From positions 124,001 through 188,000 of the forward strand of contig JAXRKN010000030.1 of the NCBI GenBank assembly GCA_038502055.1: a stretch of DNA of 64,000 nt, given 5' to 3'. Positions 34,284 to 49,200 of the stretch are shown piece after piece. This DNA comes from Tanytarsus gracilentus. Lineage: Eukaryota > Arthropoda > Insecta > Diptera > Chironomidae. Both the position numbers and the translations under genes were made by a program. Every line of letters starts with the position of its first letter. Within the stretch, counting starts at the first letter, position 1. The notes beneath the pieces were generated by a model. The model had not been told where the DNA came from, searched no databases, and was given only the letters and a program-made list of their open reading frames with translations.

Positions 34284-37200
34284 ATGAGAAAAATGTGGAA
34301 CGTTAAATGGATTTTAATTTTCATAAACACGCTTGTTGTTTTTAAAGGTGAGTTGAAAATTTATTTAAAAGCTTTTTGAAGGATTTTAAATGAGTGTGTA
34401 AAAAAATTAAATGGGAAATTTAATTAGGGTTTAATGATTTTTTCAAACTCGTAATATTTTTGTATTTAAATAAATTAAAAAAATATTCAAATTAAACAGC
34501 AAAAATCTTCAAAAATTATTTTCTTATTTTTTGCCTCAAATTTTTTCTTACATCAAATTTTTCAATTTTCTTTCCTTAATTAAAAAAAGCTTTGTTTATT
34601 TTTCATCTCTTGAAGATCCTTTCTCAGCTTTCGTAAAATTTTATTTTACCTTTTTCTTCTGCAAGCGATGCCTGAACGCACGTGTGTGATGCGGCAAACG
34701 AACATTTTCATTAAAAAGCGCTTAGCAATGAACCAAAAAGAAAAGAAAAAGAGAAATGTAAATTTTTTGAAATGATGAAAAGTTTTCTGAAAGTTTGAGT
34801 TAGAAAATTTTGAAAGAAATTGTTTTGAAAAGTGAAAATTTGATGACTGAAAATAACTGAAATATAAATTTTATAATTTTTTTTGTTAATTTTCAAAATA
34901 TTAAGAAATTATTAAATTTACCATTTCCACTCTAATTTCCACCTCCCGCTCTCACCTTTGTTTTCACATCTTTTCTATAAAGACATTTTCCATGTGTCTT
35001 CGCCAAATATTTTCTCTTTTCTCTTTTTTTTTATAATGAGGGAAAATTCTGCGATATTCAGAGCGAAATTTAATTGGAATAAATATTGCGAAATTACACA
35101 AAAGAGAGAAATTTCACATGAATACACCTTCGAGTTGGTTTAAATTGAAATTAAATAAATGATGACAAATTATTATGAATTGAGACATTTCTGTTGGGTA
35201 ATTTGAGTGAGAAAATGAATTTTTTATTAAATCGAGAACAATTGAAAGTAATTTCGTGAAAAGGTTTTGTGGGTTTGATGGTAATGAGGGTAATTTTGTA
35301 TGGAAATGTTAAGCTTGTGATTATTAGATCATGAATAAGCTTGATAGCATCTAAAAAATTTATGTCCTCACGAGGAATTTTTTAAAAATAAACAAAATTT
35401 TGCGTCATTCGAACTGAAAAACTTAAACCAAAACAACAGCTTGTAATGCGGCTGTAATAATTCATTCCGCACTAAAATTTTCCACCCTCCAGGTCAACCC
35501 AACCCACACACACACACAACATGCTGCATGGAACAATAAACTCACATGACCTATCTAGTTGAAGAATATCTCTACCATAAAAGTTCCTGTGGCATGCGAT
35601 TGTCTTCATCTTTTTACTCCTTTGCGTGTTAAAAGTTTTTTCTCTGCAACAATTTTCTTTTGTTTTGGTCGCTCGGACGGATTAATTTATTAGGGAGAAG
35701 AAAGTTGGAAGAAGAAAATTGTTTGCGGTCAATGAGAGATTTAAGGAAAGTGTGAAAGGTTATGAAACCAGAAAAGTTCTTGATAGAAAAGAAAAAGTGT
35801 CCACCCATCGCTTCTTAATAAAAAGGGTGACCAGATAAAATTTAATTTATTTATTTCTTAGGACATTAAAATTATTTAAATATAGTCAGCCTATCCTTAA
35901 TTTACTTCCCATTGTTTAACTTTTTCTGTCTATCCAAAATTTATGCAATCTTCTCATTCACTCATCGAAGGACTCTCTTACTTCCTTTTGTCTTTAACTC
36001 TCACAGCCAATTAAGAAGGCAAACAAATGAACATTACATAACATCCTCAATTTTATGCGATGAAGAAAGTTTTTTTTTCGCTTCTACTCGAGTGGAAGTT
36101 TATTACATAAACAGGCAATTAGCAGGAAAATGTCGCACATAAATTTGCGCTAAAATCTCCATGCTTGAGGGCGCACTTGAAAGAAGAAATTTGCTGATGG
36201 CCTACGTGACATTTTGTTTGTCGGTGTGAGAGTTTATAAGAGGATTAAAGGATGTAAGGAAGTGATTTTTGTAACATTAAAAATTAATGAAGAAATTGAC
36301 ATTTTTTTCTTAATTTTTTATCTCAACTTCTCAGAAATTAATTAAAAAACAGAATGACAAATTCGTGATGAAGATGGAAATTGTTAATTATCGTAAAATT
36401 TAACTTAATTGAGCTTAATAACTCGTTAATTGAGTGACTTTCATTCTCGTCACTGTCTTTCATTCCTTTTTCCTCTTCACCAATCAGTTTATTGTCATCT
36501 TCATCTGATTAATTGAAAGTCATTCTAATGGTGATTAGATTGCTGGCGAGCATTTTGTGGCCCATTAAGTTGCGACTCGTTTAAGTGGGCAAAATTAATT
36601 TGGGAAATGACAGAAGTTAATTCAAGTGAGGGACATTTAAAACTATTTCTAAAGATGTCTCATGAACCAATTTTGTCAATTGGGTTAATTTAAATGAGAA
36701 TCACGAGGTTGATGAACTTCAATAATCTTTTATTATCACGTCACGCTCTAAATTTACTTCTTATTTATTTCTTAAATTAATTTTAATTGAAGTTAATTTT
36801 TCTCTTTTTTCAATTTTTTTATCTCTCATTTCTTCATCAACGAGTTCCGCGAAGTGTTTGACATTCATCTGTGCCTCATTGCGTGATTAAGTAGATAGGA
36901 ATAATTTTCTTCTTCTTTTCCTCTTGCCACCGAATTGTTGTTTTGGCTGAGCGACTCAGTCGGTGGAGCTTCACAGCGAGGGGCGCAAAATGTATCATGA
37001 GAAGCATAAATTGGAAATTTTTCTCTTCTTCTCTCGCCTCGATCAATTCTTTATTTTTGTGGGCTACCTTTTTCACTTTTATAACGACCTGCCGCTGTGC
37101 GAAGGCATGTGAGGCTCAATTATTATGACTTTTATGTCAAATTTAAACTCGACTCATGATGTGAAAAAGGATGTGAAGTTGATGGAGTGAAAATGTTGAA

Positions 37201-40200
37201 TTTAAATTAGAATGAACTGAATGAGTCCAGGTAGAAGAGATTTCTTCACATGAAATGACCAAGTGTGGTCGAGTGTTGGATGTTAAAAGAAATTTTATAA
37301 TTTTTTTATTAGTTTTTAATGTTTAAAAATTTTAAATCGACAAACCCCTTAAAAAATTCATTTAAAGTCTTTCAACATCCAAAAAACCTTTAAGCAAAAT
37401 TTACCTCGCCAAATTAACTTAATTTCTCCTTGACCCCGCAAAATCTCTCTAACATCACTCTCAGACTTTTATTGCACTTTCACTCCATAAACTTCTTGTT
37501 TTAAGTGCTCCGGTCGTGGCTCATAAAAAGCCATGTATTTCACTTCTCATAAAATCTTCTTCCTCTCTCTTTATTTTCACATCATATCCATAAAATCTTG
37601 CACAAATATTTACTCTGCATTAGTTTCGGAGAGTTTTCCTCTGAAATTAATCTTTGAGGGCTTCTTTGTTTGTTGTTAAGTTACCAATTTTAACTTTGTT
37701 GTTTGCTCAACTGTTATGAGATTTTTTTGATGGTCAAGTTTTCATATTTGGAATTTATTAAATTTTGAGATGAAGACTTAAAATGGAAAATGAATTAATT
37801 TATATTCAATAAGTGAAGAGAAAATGTCAAAAATTTATTAAAACTTAAAGTTTGAATTAAAAAATAATTTTTTTACCAGGTCAGCTCATATAACCACTTT
37901 TAATATTACAAAATTCACAAACAAAAATTTCTTCTCTAGAGAGAAAAAACTTCAAAAAACATGAACATTTAATTAGAGCAATGAGGATGGATGGCAACGG
38001 ATGTTTTTGAGCATCATCCGTGTGATAAAGTACCTTAAAGGCACTCACATGGGAGGCCATCGGTGCTTAATTAATCTGCCTCACTTTTCATGCGTGTGTG
38101 TGGAGCCCAAAAATTGCTCTGCTATGATGAAGGATGATAAATTATGCGTTTCACGTGAGAGTAAGATAAGGAGGCAGCAAAAAGGTTGCTAAGGTGTTTT
38201 GTGATGAAATTACGATCGAGTTGCTAAGAAAGTTTAGGTAATGATGGATAGAGTAAAGAGGATGAGTTTAATGGAATTATGAAAAATTGACAAGAGTGAA
38301 ATTTGATATGTGTTGGGCGGAAAAATCTCGTTAAATTTGATATCTTAACGATCTTATAAAAATTATTTTTATTACAAAAAAATTTTGTTTTTTATAAAAA
38401 AAATTTAAATGTCACTGAAAATGTCAAAAAATTTGCTTAATATCATCAAAAAGGTTAAAAAGATTAAAAGATTTTCAAATATTGAAACATTTATGTCACA
38501 CTTAAAATTCATAAAACTTTTTCATCACCGCCATTATTAAAATTTTTTTAATATTCCTTGATTACTTTCAAATTCCACCATCTATCGTTATAATGTGTTC
38601 CACCTTAATAGCTCAGCATTTTATCATCAGCAAGAATTTAGATTATCATTTGCCGCCATCCGCACGCATGTGAGGGTGTGTGTGGCTGCTGTTGCGACAC
38701 TCTCTCGTCCCTTGGAGAATTTTCATTTTCATAACGACTTTCGGATCATTTTAGGATTTTCTTAATGGAATTTTTAATGAAACTTGACAACACACAGTGA
38801 AAGTATGTTGTAGAGGGATTTACGACATTGTATGAGGTACGGAGGAGGTGAAAGGTGGATTGAGAACGTCAAGCATATACACATGAAAAATTCCGATATG
38901 AATCACTTCTACGTGATGTTGAAAGTGCGCTCCGGTGAGGTTGAAAATTTTTTTTGGTGAACATGTTCGAAGAAAATTGGACGAGGGATGGAAATTTGGA
39001 ATTTTGTTGGTTTAAAATTAAATGTTTCTTATAAAAAGTGGAACAATTTTTTTCAAGATATTAAAAATTAAAACTTTCCATCTCCTGACATCATGGAATG
39101 TATCCAAGCTGCTTTTACAGTATGCTAAAATCCAGACCAGCATAACTGAACCGAATTTAGATGAGAGAGAGGTGGATTTCGTTATGATCTACGACATCGC
39201 TCTTGCTCTAATCCAGTTGGAGCATGTAAGGATGATGCGACTGAGAGTGGTCGAATAAAAAGTATGGAAAACTTTATGTTGAACGAGATTATGAAAATGG
39301 AAAAAGTTCTTCATCGTTTAAATTTTTTTATTCACAAAAATTTCAGCCTCTCGAGACACCAACTCTCGATAACGACTTAAGATTTCTTTTATACGTATCA
39401 TAGTAAAAATAATCCAATAACCTGAAATTGCGATTTATTGAAAAAAATCCTCAATAAACTAAAAGAAGTGATATAAACATCCGGAAGACATTAAATGCCG
39501 TAAATTGCCGAGCACTTTCGCCCGAAAATCTATCAAAGATTTCTCTGGAAAAGTGCCACACCGCCACGTGCAATGGGATAACATTACCAAGAGGATTATT
39601 GACGATTTTCCAACCGCATGATGCGAACATAAAAGTCGAAAGGAAATTTTCTTCTTATCTCGAGCAAAGTTTCACGATATTCCAGCTAAAGTGCTTATAA
39701 ATTATTCTGTTCGACACACGACAGTGAAAATAGATAGCGATAGAGGATTTTGGTTTTAAGGCTGACCAGATTTGAAGTTTTTGGAATTTTAAAAATTTGA
39801 TTAGAAAAAATTTAAAATAATTTTAATACAAATAATTTTATTTTATTTAAAAAAATATCTGGTCACCCTAAATTTTTGTTCATAAAGATTAGAAAAGTGA
39901 GAGGGAGAAATTTTGCAGAGGAGTGCGGTGACACCTTGAAAGTTTTATGTAGGGATTGAAGGTTCCTTAGAGGTTAAATTAATAATAAATAAAGAAATGA
40001 AAATAAATATTTTAGTGAGGTAAAAATTACTTGTGAAATTCTTAGATTAAATTTTTACAAAAAAGTTTCATATATCCCACAAAACAAAATAGCTCCAATT
40101 TGAGCTCAAAAATCGCTCATATTTGTGTCAAATCTTGAGCTCAAAATTTGATATCAAATTTGTCAGTGCCTGGTCAAAAATTTTCTATTTTTTTGATCTC

Positions 40201-43200
40201 AATTTTAGATCTTTTTTACCTCAAAATTTGATGTCAATTTTATGTCTAAATGATATCAATTTGAGCTTAATTTGATATCAAAAATAGATATATTTTGAGC
40301 TAAATTCATATCAAAATTTGAGCTCAAAAATTTCAGAAGAAAATTTTAAAAAATTTATTATGTATTTTTTTTCAATTTTTAATGTTTTTTTGAGCTCAAT
40401 TTGAGCTCATGTTCCATATTCCGCTTTCAGGAACACTTAATTTAATTAAGTTTTTTACTCATTTTTTGCTCTCGTACTAGTTCTTTTTCTCCCTTCTCTC
40501 TTATTTCCACACAATCGTCTCAACTCTCTCTTCTCTATGTGACGATCTTGCTCAACAGCTGTTGCGAAGCAACAGATGTTGTGTAAAAAAAAGGTCAAAA
40601 AATATTTAAAAAAAATTCTCTCCATATCATCCCTCTTCTCGGCCTCCTGCGTACCCCCAATCTTCATACATGAAAGAAAGAAAAGAGAAAAATAAGAAAA
40701 GAAAATAAATATAGAAAATAATGGAACAATAAAATAAGGGAAATTAAATCTGCTCGCGAAACAAAACACACAAAAAATTTTTTTAAAATAGTAATAAATT
40801 GATAGAAATAAATAAAATAGTAAAAAAATTTAACTCCTTCTTGAATATATTAGGAAAAGTATTAAATAAAATAAAATAGTAAAATTTGCATTTTATTTTT
40901 GTTAGTGTTTGTAAATAAAACTAAATTTGTATTTGTTATGAAATATTAAATAGAATAAAATGATTAAGATAAAAATTAGAGAAGTGACTTTTAAAAATCA
41001 AAAAAAAAATTTCGTCCCTCTAATTTTAAATCAATATTAAATATTCAAGTATGCATAATATTTAATATGGCGATAAAGAAATACAAAATTTAGTTTTAGT
41101 TAAAGACAAACAAAAATGTATAAAAATGTAAAATGTTACTGATTTTTTTTATTCAATACTTTTCCGTGCGAAATACCTAGTTGTCAAAGAGAAGGGAGTT
41201 TTTATATTTTTTTTTGCCTGTCAATTTAAGTGTTTATGTTAAAATTAATTTTTATTACCGCCGATGATAGGATTCGAACCGTGCAAAGTGTCAGCTAACC
41301 CTCGCGCCGCGTATGGCACAGCTAAATATTTTTTTTTCTGGTAATTATTTAGGTGTTGTGCCCTCTAATTTTTAAATTTTAAAAAGATATTGTTAATTTT
41401 TTAAAAATTTATTTGTTAAATATTTTTTTATTTCGTTTTTGTGAGAAGGAGTACTTGGTTTTTTAAATTTTCTAATCCGTGGTCTTTTTTTCTAGTGCTT
41501 TATTCCTGAGTAAAATTAAATAGCAATATTTCAGAAGCGTTTTACCCTGCTTCTATATAAAGTTTGGGTTTATCTGCTCTTCATTTTTTTTGGTCTGGGT
41601 CTATAACAATTAAAACCATTTAATTTTTTTGTGAGATAGTCTTTAAAAATATATTTTAAAGTGTTTTTATTCCTGAGAATTTGCTTATAATTCCTGAGTA
41701 AATTACACATGTGTCTTTAATTTTTCGGGTAAAATTTTTTTCGCGATAAAACTTTTATGGGAAAAAATAAAGAACATGCTTGGAACTGTTGCCGCGTGAC
41801 TGGTATGTGGCAGATAAATACTAAAGAAGTAAATAAATGTCTTCCTCATGGCTTTCCGAAAAAAGAACCACCGGAGGAACCATCATCCAGCTTAGATAAT
41901 AAAATTTTGTAGAGGAGCAATATTATGGACAGAAACCAGCATCAAGCGAAAAAATATGTGAAATCTAGTGAAGGAACTAACATCCAGCGGAGGAAATGAC
42001 ATTCGACCAGGAACTAACTTCAGGAGAGAAACCGGATTCGCCGCCTGAAAAATATAAAACTAAAGGAAATAAAGGCTTGTGGACTTTTGGTGTTTCATTG
42101 TTTCTTCTTTTTTGTCAACGAGCAAAGCTCTATTTTAAATATTTTAACAACTAAATTTTTAAAAAAGTCATGAAATTATCATTGAAAGATGTCAGCGCAA
42201 GCAGTGCTTGCACTTGTCGAATATTACATCGCTTAAATTATCAATCTATTTATTTAACACTTCCATCAAGAAAGTATAAAGATTGAATAACAAGTTGATT
42301 TTATATCAAATTTTTAAATTTACTCAGGAATTTGCATTCACCCAGGATTATAAAGTTTTGAATTCTTTTTGAGCATGAAGGCCGTTAAAAATAGAGCTCA
42401 AAATAAGCTGTGTTTTTTGCGATCCAACGTTTTATAATGCATGATCACTATGCGTAGGATTCTTTTTTTATCTTGCGATCAATTTACTCAGGAATTACAA
42501 GCGTCCTCCTTAAATGATGCATTAAAAATTTTGTGTCTTTTTAGATTTAAACTATGGCTAAAATATTTAAAAAAATAAAAAAATTTTTCAGTTTTTATAT
42601 AAATTGAATAAAATGGATAAAAATTTTCAATTTGTACCTTTTGATTAAATGATTCAAAATTTTGATGTCCTTTAGAGATTTAAAAAAAAAACAAAAAAAA
42701 AAAAATTTTTAAAAAATGATAAATAAATAAATAAAAATAAAAGTAAAATAGAGCTCAAAATATTAAAAAAAAAAAAATTTATGTTCAAATTTTGATATCA
42801 AATTGAATAAAAAGAATAAATTAGCTCAATTTGAACTTTTTTTGACATAATTTTAACTCAATTTTGTGCTTTTAGAGATCCAAAAGGCTAAAACGGGCTC
42901 AAAAATTTTAAATTTTAGCTCAAATTTTATTTAAATTTGATATCAAATTGAATAAAAAAGATAAAATTGCCATTTAAACCTTTTCAAATTATAATTTGTG
43001 CTTTTGAGATCAAAAGGCTAAAATAGAGTAAAAATATTCATTTTGCTATTTATTGTAAATTTGTATCAAAGATAAAAAGAGATAAAATTTGCAATTTTGA
43101 ACCCTTTTTGATAAATGTAAATTTTGCTTTTGAGACAAAAGGTAGGGCTAAAAATAATTGCCAATTGTAAATTTATCAAAAGAATAAAAAGATAAAATTG

Positions 43201-46200
43201 CTAATTTTGAATTTCAATTTTTAAAGAGCTTTGGCCAAAAGAGTAAAAAGGCAAAAATACAATTGTAAATTATGTAAATTTATATAAAAAAAAAAAGATA
43301 AAATTGATTTTCTTTGAATAAATTGTCAAATTTTTGCTTTTGAGACAAAAGAGCTAAAATAGGCTCAAAAATAGTTCAATTTTAGCTCAAATTTTATTGC
43401 TAAATTTTGATATCAAAAAGACATCAAAATGATGTCTAAAAATGCTCGATTTTTTTCTCAAATCATTTTAAATTTTGGTCTTTTTGTGCTCAAATTGATA
43501 TAAAAAAGTGCTCAAATTCATTTTTGACAGAAATAAGAGCAGTTTTTGATATCAATTTTAGCTCAATTTGAGCTATTTTGTTTTGTGGGATTGTTGTTGA
43601 TTGCTTGCAATTTTGAAAGTAAAATCTAAAATCTAAAAATAATAAAAAGATTATTTAAAAATCAATTTGTCACCAAGTCAAAGCTCGTTATCAATTTCAA
43701 GAAACATCTCGAAGCAAAATTTGCCTAACAATTTACCTGAAATTATTTATTGAACGAATCCAATTAGAGTTTCAAATTTGCATATTTATAAATTCAATTT
43801 TCCAAATATTTTCAATTGCTGAGTTAGACTGAAAACTTTTAAGAAGTTCGTGAAGATTTACGTAGAAAATTTAATGAGCGTTTTTTAACTTTTTCGTGGA
43901 AAGTTTTAAATAGAAGAAAATTTGAAAATGATTTTCCAAATTATAAATTCATCAAATTTCTACGTATAAAAATACCTTCGACCCATTTTTTCATCATGTT
44001 GTTTCCTTTTTTGCGTCAATTTTCCATATCTCAATTCCGGATTCCCCCGAAAAGCAATTTTTCATAAAAAAATTTCACGCTCTGCTTTTTTCCGTACAAT
44101 TTTTGTTATCTCAAATGAAATTAATCTCTTTCCTCTCTTCCTCAAAAAGCGCTTAATTACATCCAACAACCAGCTCAGAACACAACGCACAGAGCATTAA
44201 GTAATAACACATTAAAATAACAACAAGAAAACCTCAACAAATGTAAATACATGCGAAACGTGTGCGGCTCATTTTTTATGGTCTCGTCAGAGAAATGAGA
44301 ATGAAAAGGGGATTTGAAATGATACCGAGCGTGCGGCATAAAAAAGCAACTTGCATAATGATGAAAAATCTCACTCGAGAATTTATTTGTTAAGAAAATA
44401 TTTTTATTAAGTGCACAAATGTGGGAAATTTGAGAGAATTTTATCAAGTGGATTACAAGCTCGAGTTGACGTATGATTCCTGTGGGAAAATATTTTTGAG
44501 GAAAGTTTTGATTTGTTAGAATGGGGTGAAAAGTTTTTGGCAGTAAAATTTGAGAAGAAATATTTGTAAATTTTAAATTTCAACATAAAATTTAAAGGAA
44601 ATTTTCATTCCAACCACAACCAACCGAACTCACCGCTTGCCGATGAAAAATTTAATTTTGACCGCATCGAAATGACGGCCAATTTTTCATGGCTTTAAAT
44701 GCGCATTTAATGAAAAAAATTCTCTCTTTTTTGTCACGCAATTTTTATTTCTCGGAGTGAAATTGAAACACAAAAGGTTAAAGGTAAATTTTTTGATATT
44801 TTGCGTCTTTCTCATAAAATCAAAATATATATTTTCCACCCTTCAAATTACTCATCAAAATTTTTCATTCCACCCTTAAAAAGTTTCTTTATCTTGCTTA
44901 AAAATCAACATTGCATTTACGCTCGCTAGCTTTTGAATAAAAAAACTTCACTTCATCATAATTATCATCAATTTCATCATTCATGATTAGATTTCATTTC
45001 ATGCCATGCACTCTGACTCATGTCGATGGTTTCGGCGGGTTCCTTTGTTGTAATTATTTTATTAGATCATATCAACGCAAAGAGCAGAGCGGAGCGAGGT
45101 TGACGAATGAAATAGAGGGAGAGAGGAAGAAATTAATGGGAAGACGAAATTTTTTTTTGAGTAATGAGAAATTTAATAAATTTGAGTTTGATGTAATTTA
45201 AAAAACTTTTTCTCACGTCCGAACACAAAAAATCGGTTAAAATTATAATTCTAAACTAAAATAAAAATCTTTTTGTGTGTAAAATTTTTGAACCCCACTT
45301 TTTAAAAAATGGCAAAAATTTAATCAAAAATCAACAAAAGTATTTTTAACCCCTCTCGAAACTCATCAAATGAACCTAAATTGAGCCTCTAATGAACAAA
45401 AATTATGAAGTGCGTTCTTCCTCACTCATATATTGATCTAAGCCGGGTCTCTCAGCACTGCTCACACCCCTCTCAATAGTATGAGTAATAAAAAAATAAC
45501 AATTGCATTCATAAAAATTAGAAATGTGCGTGTAAATAAAAAATCAACAAGAATGTGCGTGCGGTGAATGTGAAAAATGAAATTTTGAAGTGAAACTTTA
45601 ATACACTAAGGGTGGAATTTATTTTTGGAGTTACAAAATGAGTCATGGACTAGGAATTTAGTTTAAAACTCAAAAATAAAATAAAAAGTTCTTCATATGC
45701 AAAAATACCATTTGTGTTCAAACTTTTTTCTCATCTCGCCGGCAAGAGATAAAATTTTGCGCAACAAACAATTTCACGGACTATCATCATCTCCACAAGC
45801 ACAACAAAAGTATTCGTAAAGAATTTTTTTCATGTAACAATTGTGGTTTGAAATTTTTCTCTCTTTCATGTTGACAGCAGGTAGAAAAAGAAGAATAAAA
45901 ATTTCAAAAGAGCCGAAAAAGAGACAAAAAATCGTAAAATGCATTTTAGAGCCAACAAATTCGATAAGTTACAGAAATAAAAATTGTGTGAATTAAAAAT
46001 CGATAAATTTTATTAAAAATTGTTAGTGATGGTTTTTATGAGGGTCAATGGTGACCACCATGAGAAAGATTTGAGGTGTGACACAAAATTTGTTTTGAAT
46101 TTTCTTAAAAAATTTTAACCGACAATTTTGTCTCAAACTTAATAATTTCGTCCCTTTTCCACTTCAATTGAGATCTGACTCGAATATTTTTCTAAACAAT

Positions 46201-49200
46201 ATTTGCTCAGTCATCAAATATCAAAATTTATTAAAATTGAAAGGTAAACAAAGGAGAAGGTAAAAAATCACAAAATTTTTCCTTTTTTGGAGAATTTCAT
46301 TTTTTACTCGCTTTTTTATGACAAGCCGTAAACACATCTCATAAATTAATTTTTTCTCTCTCTTTTCACGTTCGCCTTTCTATTATAAATTTTGAAGGTT
46401 TATTAATGAAAAATAATCAATAAAATTTTTTAAGCCCGAGCTCACACAGGCAGTAAAGACGAGAGCAGCATAGAAGACCAATTACACACTCATCAATTCC
46501 ACCTTCCTTCATTCTTTCGCTTCTCTTCTCATTCTCACATGTGGATGTTGATATTGATGCTCTTTATATTCACTTCATTGTGTTTAAAAAATTTGAAAAA
46601 TTGATTTCTTTCGGCTTCTTTTGTTTTGGATATGAGAGATTTTGATGGACATAATGAGAAATTTTTTAAGGATACAAGATAATTTTAAAAAATTTAAATT
46701 TTTGCATTTTCATACATTTTTATTTTTATAATAAGACACAAAAAATAAAAAAAATTTTTTTATCAAATTAATTTGAGTTCATGATGACATCAAAAAACCC
46801 ACATGAAATCTTCGAGTGGTTCTCAAACATCCCAAATATGACATTCAAGCACGAAGAAATTCAATTTTTGTTTGTTAATTTAAAAACTTTTTCGTTTTTC
46901 CTCTTCAAAAAAAACTAAAAACAAACACGAAGAAATCAAAAAAGTTCATCTCATGTTTCTCGATTGTTTGCATAGGATTGAAAAATGTCCAATATTGAAT
47001 CCTCTTCATATCTTAAATTCCATCACGCGAGAGCCTGAAAATACCCCATAAACACATTCTCTCGAAATGTGTCATGTCGAGTTAACGAAGGTTCTGTGTT
47101 AAACTTTTTTTAAAGGCATTTTCATGCTCTTTTTCACTTCTCTGTTTTGCTTTTGACAGCTGGCTTTCAGCTCAACAAATTAATCACCATTCGCATCGCT
47201 GTTATTGTGAAAAATTTGCGTCATTAAATGACGTGAGGCGAAAGCTTAATCTTATACGTTGCTGTTGAGCTCTCTGCATTGCGCTGTTACATGCTTGAGT
47301 TAATTTTCGTGATGTTTAGGAGAGTCATGCTGTGAGAGTTGTCGAGGAATTTGAAATTGATGAGTTGAGATTGAATTTTAATTGGAATGAATATTTTAAG
47401 ATTTCTTTTAAGAATGTTGTTGAAAAAATTTATTGGTCAAAATGTTTAAATATTTAAGAAAATTAAAAATTCTTGCAACATTTTTCTAACTCAATAAAAA
47501 TTATTCCAAAGTTCATCAAATCTTCAACCCAAAAATCTCCTAATCATCTTTTGATCATCTCACAAAAGGTCGAATCCTCAATTTTTCGCCTCCATCCTTT
47601 TTTCCCATCATTTAATTAACTTCCAACCCTTTTCGAAAGCCTCATGAAAAAAACTTCCACAAAGCAATTTTTCTCATCTCGAACTCAGCTGCAAAAAATT
47701 TTCTCCATTAAAAATGAGCGACATTGCAACTTTTTTTTGCCACCCTCAAAACTGACATCAGCTTCACTTCATTAGCTTCGCTCTTTTCAAATTGATGGAA
47801 GAGTTTTTTTTGGGGTGGCAAAAATCTCGCGACGCTTGTAAAATGTCGCTTAAATCACGACGAGAAATTTATCTCTTTAGCTCATGTTAATGAGCTCATC
47901 ACTTTTGCGAGTGAGTTTTTTTTCGATGTGGAAGTGGGAAATGGAAATTTTATGTAGATGTCATTTAGTTGTGAAAATGTGACATTTGTGCGTTGCGAAA
48001 CCTTTTCAAGCTACACTCACAGAAATTTCAAGGAGTGCTAATAAAAAATTTAGCTCGTCTAGACGTCAAAATACTCTTCTAACCCACGCCACATCAAGGT
48101 CGATATGGAAATTGTAATTTAATATGACATTAGAAGTTAGAACTGTGGAGAAGAAGTCACGAAGGATTAGCGTCGAAAATTTTCTAGTATGCCATTAAGA
48201 ATTTCGTAATTATATAGAAAAAGTGGCTCGTGGAAAACTTTTTTTTGTTATGTTAAGGAAAATTATGTAAGAATTTACTAAATTTTCGGGCAATTAAGGA
48301 CATGAGGAAGGTTCGAATGGCATTGAGAGTTCTTTGTTCAATTTTAATGTATTTTCTTATCTTTTTAATCATTTGCTTAAAAAATTATCGAATCAATTAA
48401 TGATTTTCATGTTCTACTATTGAATTTTCTAAAATTTCCTCTTTAAATTTAATTTCAACAAAATAAAGAGGATTTTTTAAAAATTTTATCAATTCCAAAA
48501 ACTAATTTCCAAATCTTCAATGAACCGCAAAAATGTCAAAAACAAACAAATTGAGAATGTCCGAAAATTATTCAATTGAAATGAGAAATGCTTCGAGCAT
48601 CTTAATTGACTCAATAAAAAGTCATTCGAGAAGAAAAAGGAAAAAGTTTTAAAGCTTGTGTTTTCTTTGGGAAATTCGCACTAATGATTTTCATCAATCA
48701 TCGACACACCCGCAAAATCATCTCCCAAAATATGACAACCATAAATAATCCTCCAATTTTCTTCTTTTCTTTTCTCGCTTCATAGAACTTAAAGCAAGTC
48801 CAACATATCAGAATGAAAATAATCTCGAAATTGATCGGCATTCAGTGGGTTTTCTCACAATAGGTCAAAAATACAGTTACGCAATTGGATCGAGTGTCAT
48901 TCTGCCGTGCAAGCTCAACGAAACAGGTAAATTTAATAAAATAAATGAATTTCAATTCTAAATTGTTTGTCACAGAAAAATCCGAGGAAATTGTGCTGGC
49001 ATGGAAACGCGGCAATGCAGTGTTGACAGCTGGCAATGTGAAAGTGACAATGAATCCTCGCATACGTCTCATACCCGTCCATGAGCTCGTCGATATCGCA
49101 TCATCATACAAATCACCCACAGGCTACAATCTCGAATTGCGTGATGTTAGAGTCACCGATGCAGGCGATTACGCTTGTCAAATTGGAACGCTCGTGCCTC

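Larger units (their letters stand above)
34348..48785. other. 14.4-kb first intron of the Ig gene
   Basis: No coding exon with splice and phase support. It contains two short TIR elements, a 3.5-kb nested TIR element and several islands less AT-rich than background (about 36900-37110, 38000-38200, 38640-38960, 39060-39260, 39480-39720, 45390-45580, 47130-47340). A long first intron with such islands is typical for regulated neural adhesion genes, so enhancers are plausible but unproven. Confidence 0.5.

Noticed and set aside
36876..37128. Two overlapping 60-66 codon frames on opposite strands
   Set aside because: No splice or family support; low-complexity flanks inside a long intron.
39022..39258. 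78-codon frame in the Ig-gene intron
   Set aside because: The first half is A/T-run sequence and the second half has no recognisable domain or splice partner; kept only as a less AT-rich island.
41262..41332. A functional tRNA gene
   Set aside because: Box A and box B are too close, the T stem does not pair and no acceptor stem closes the structure.
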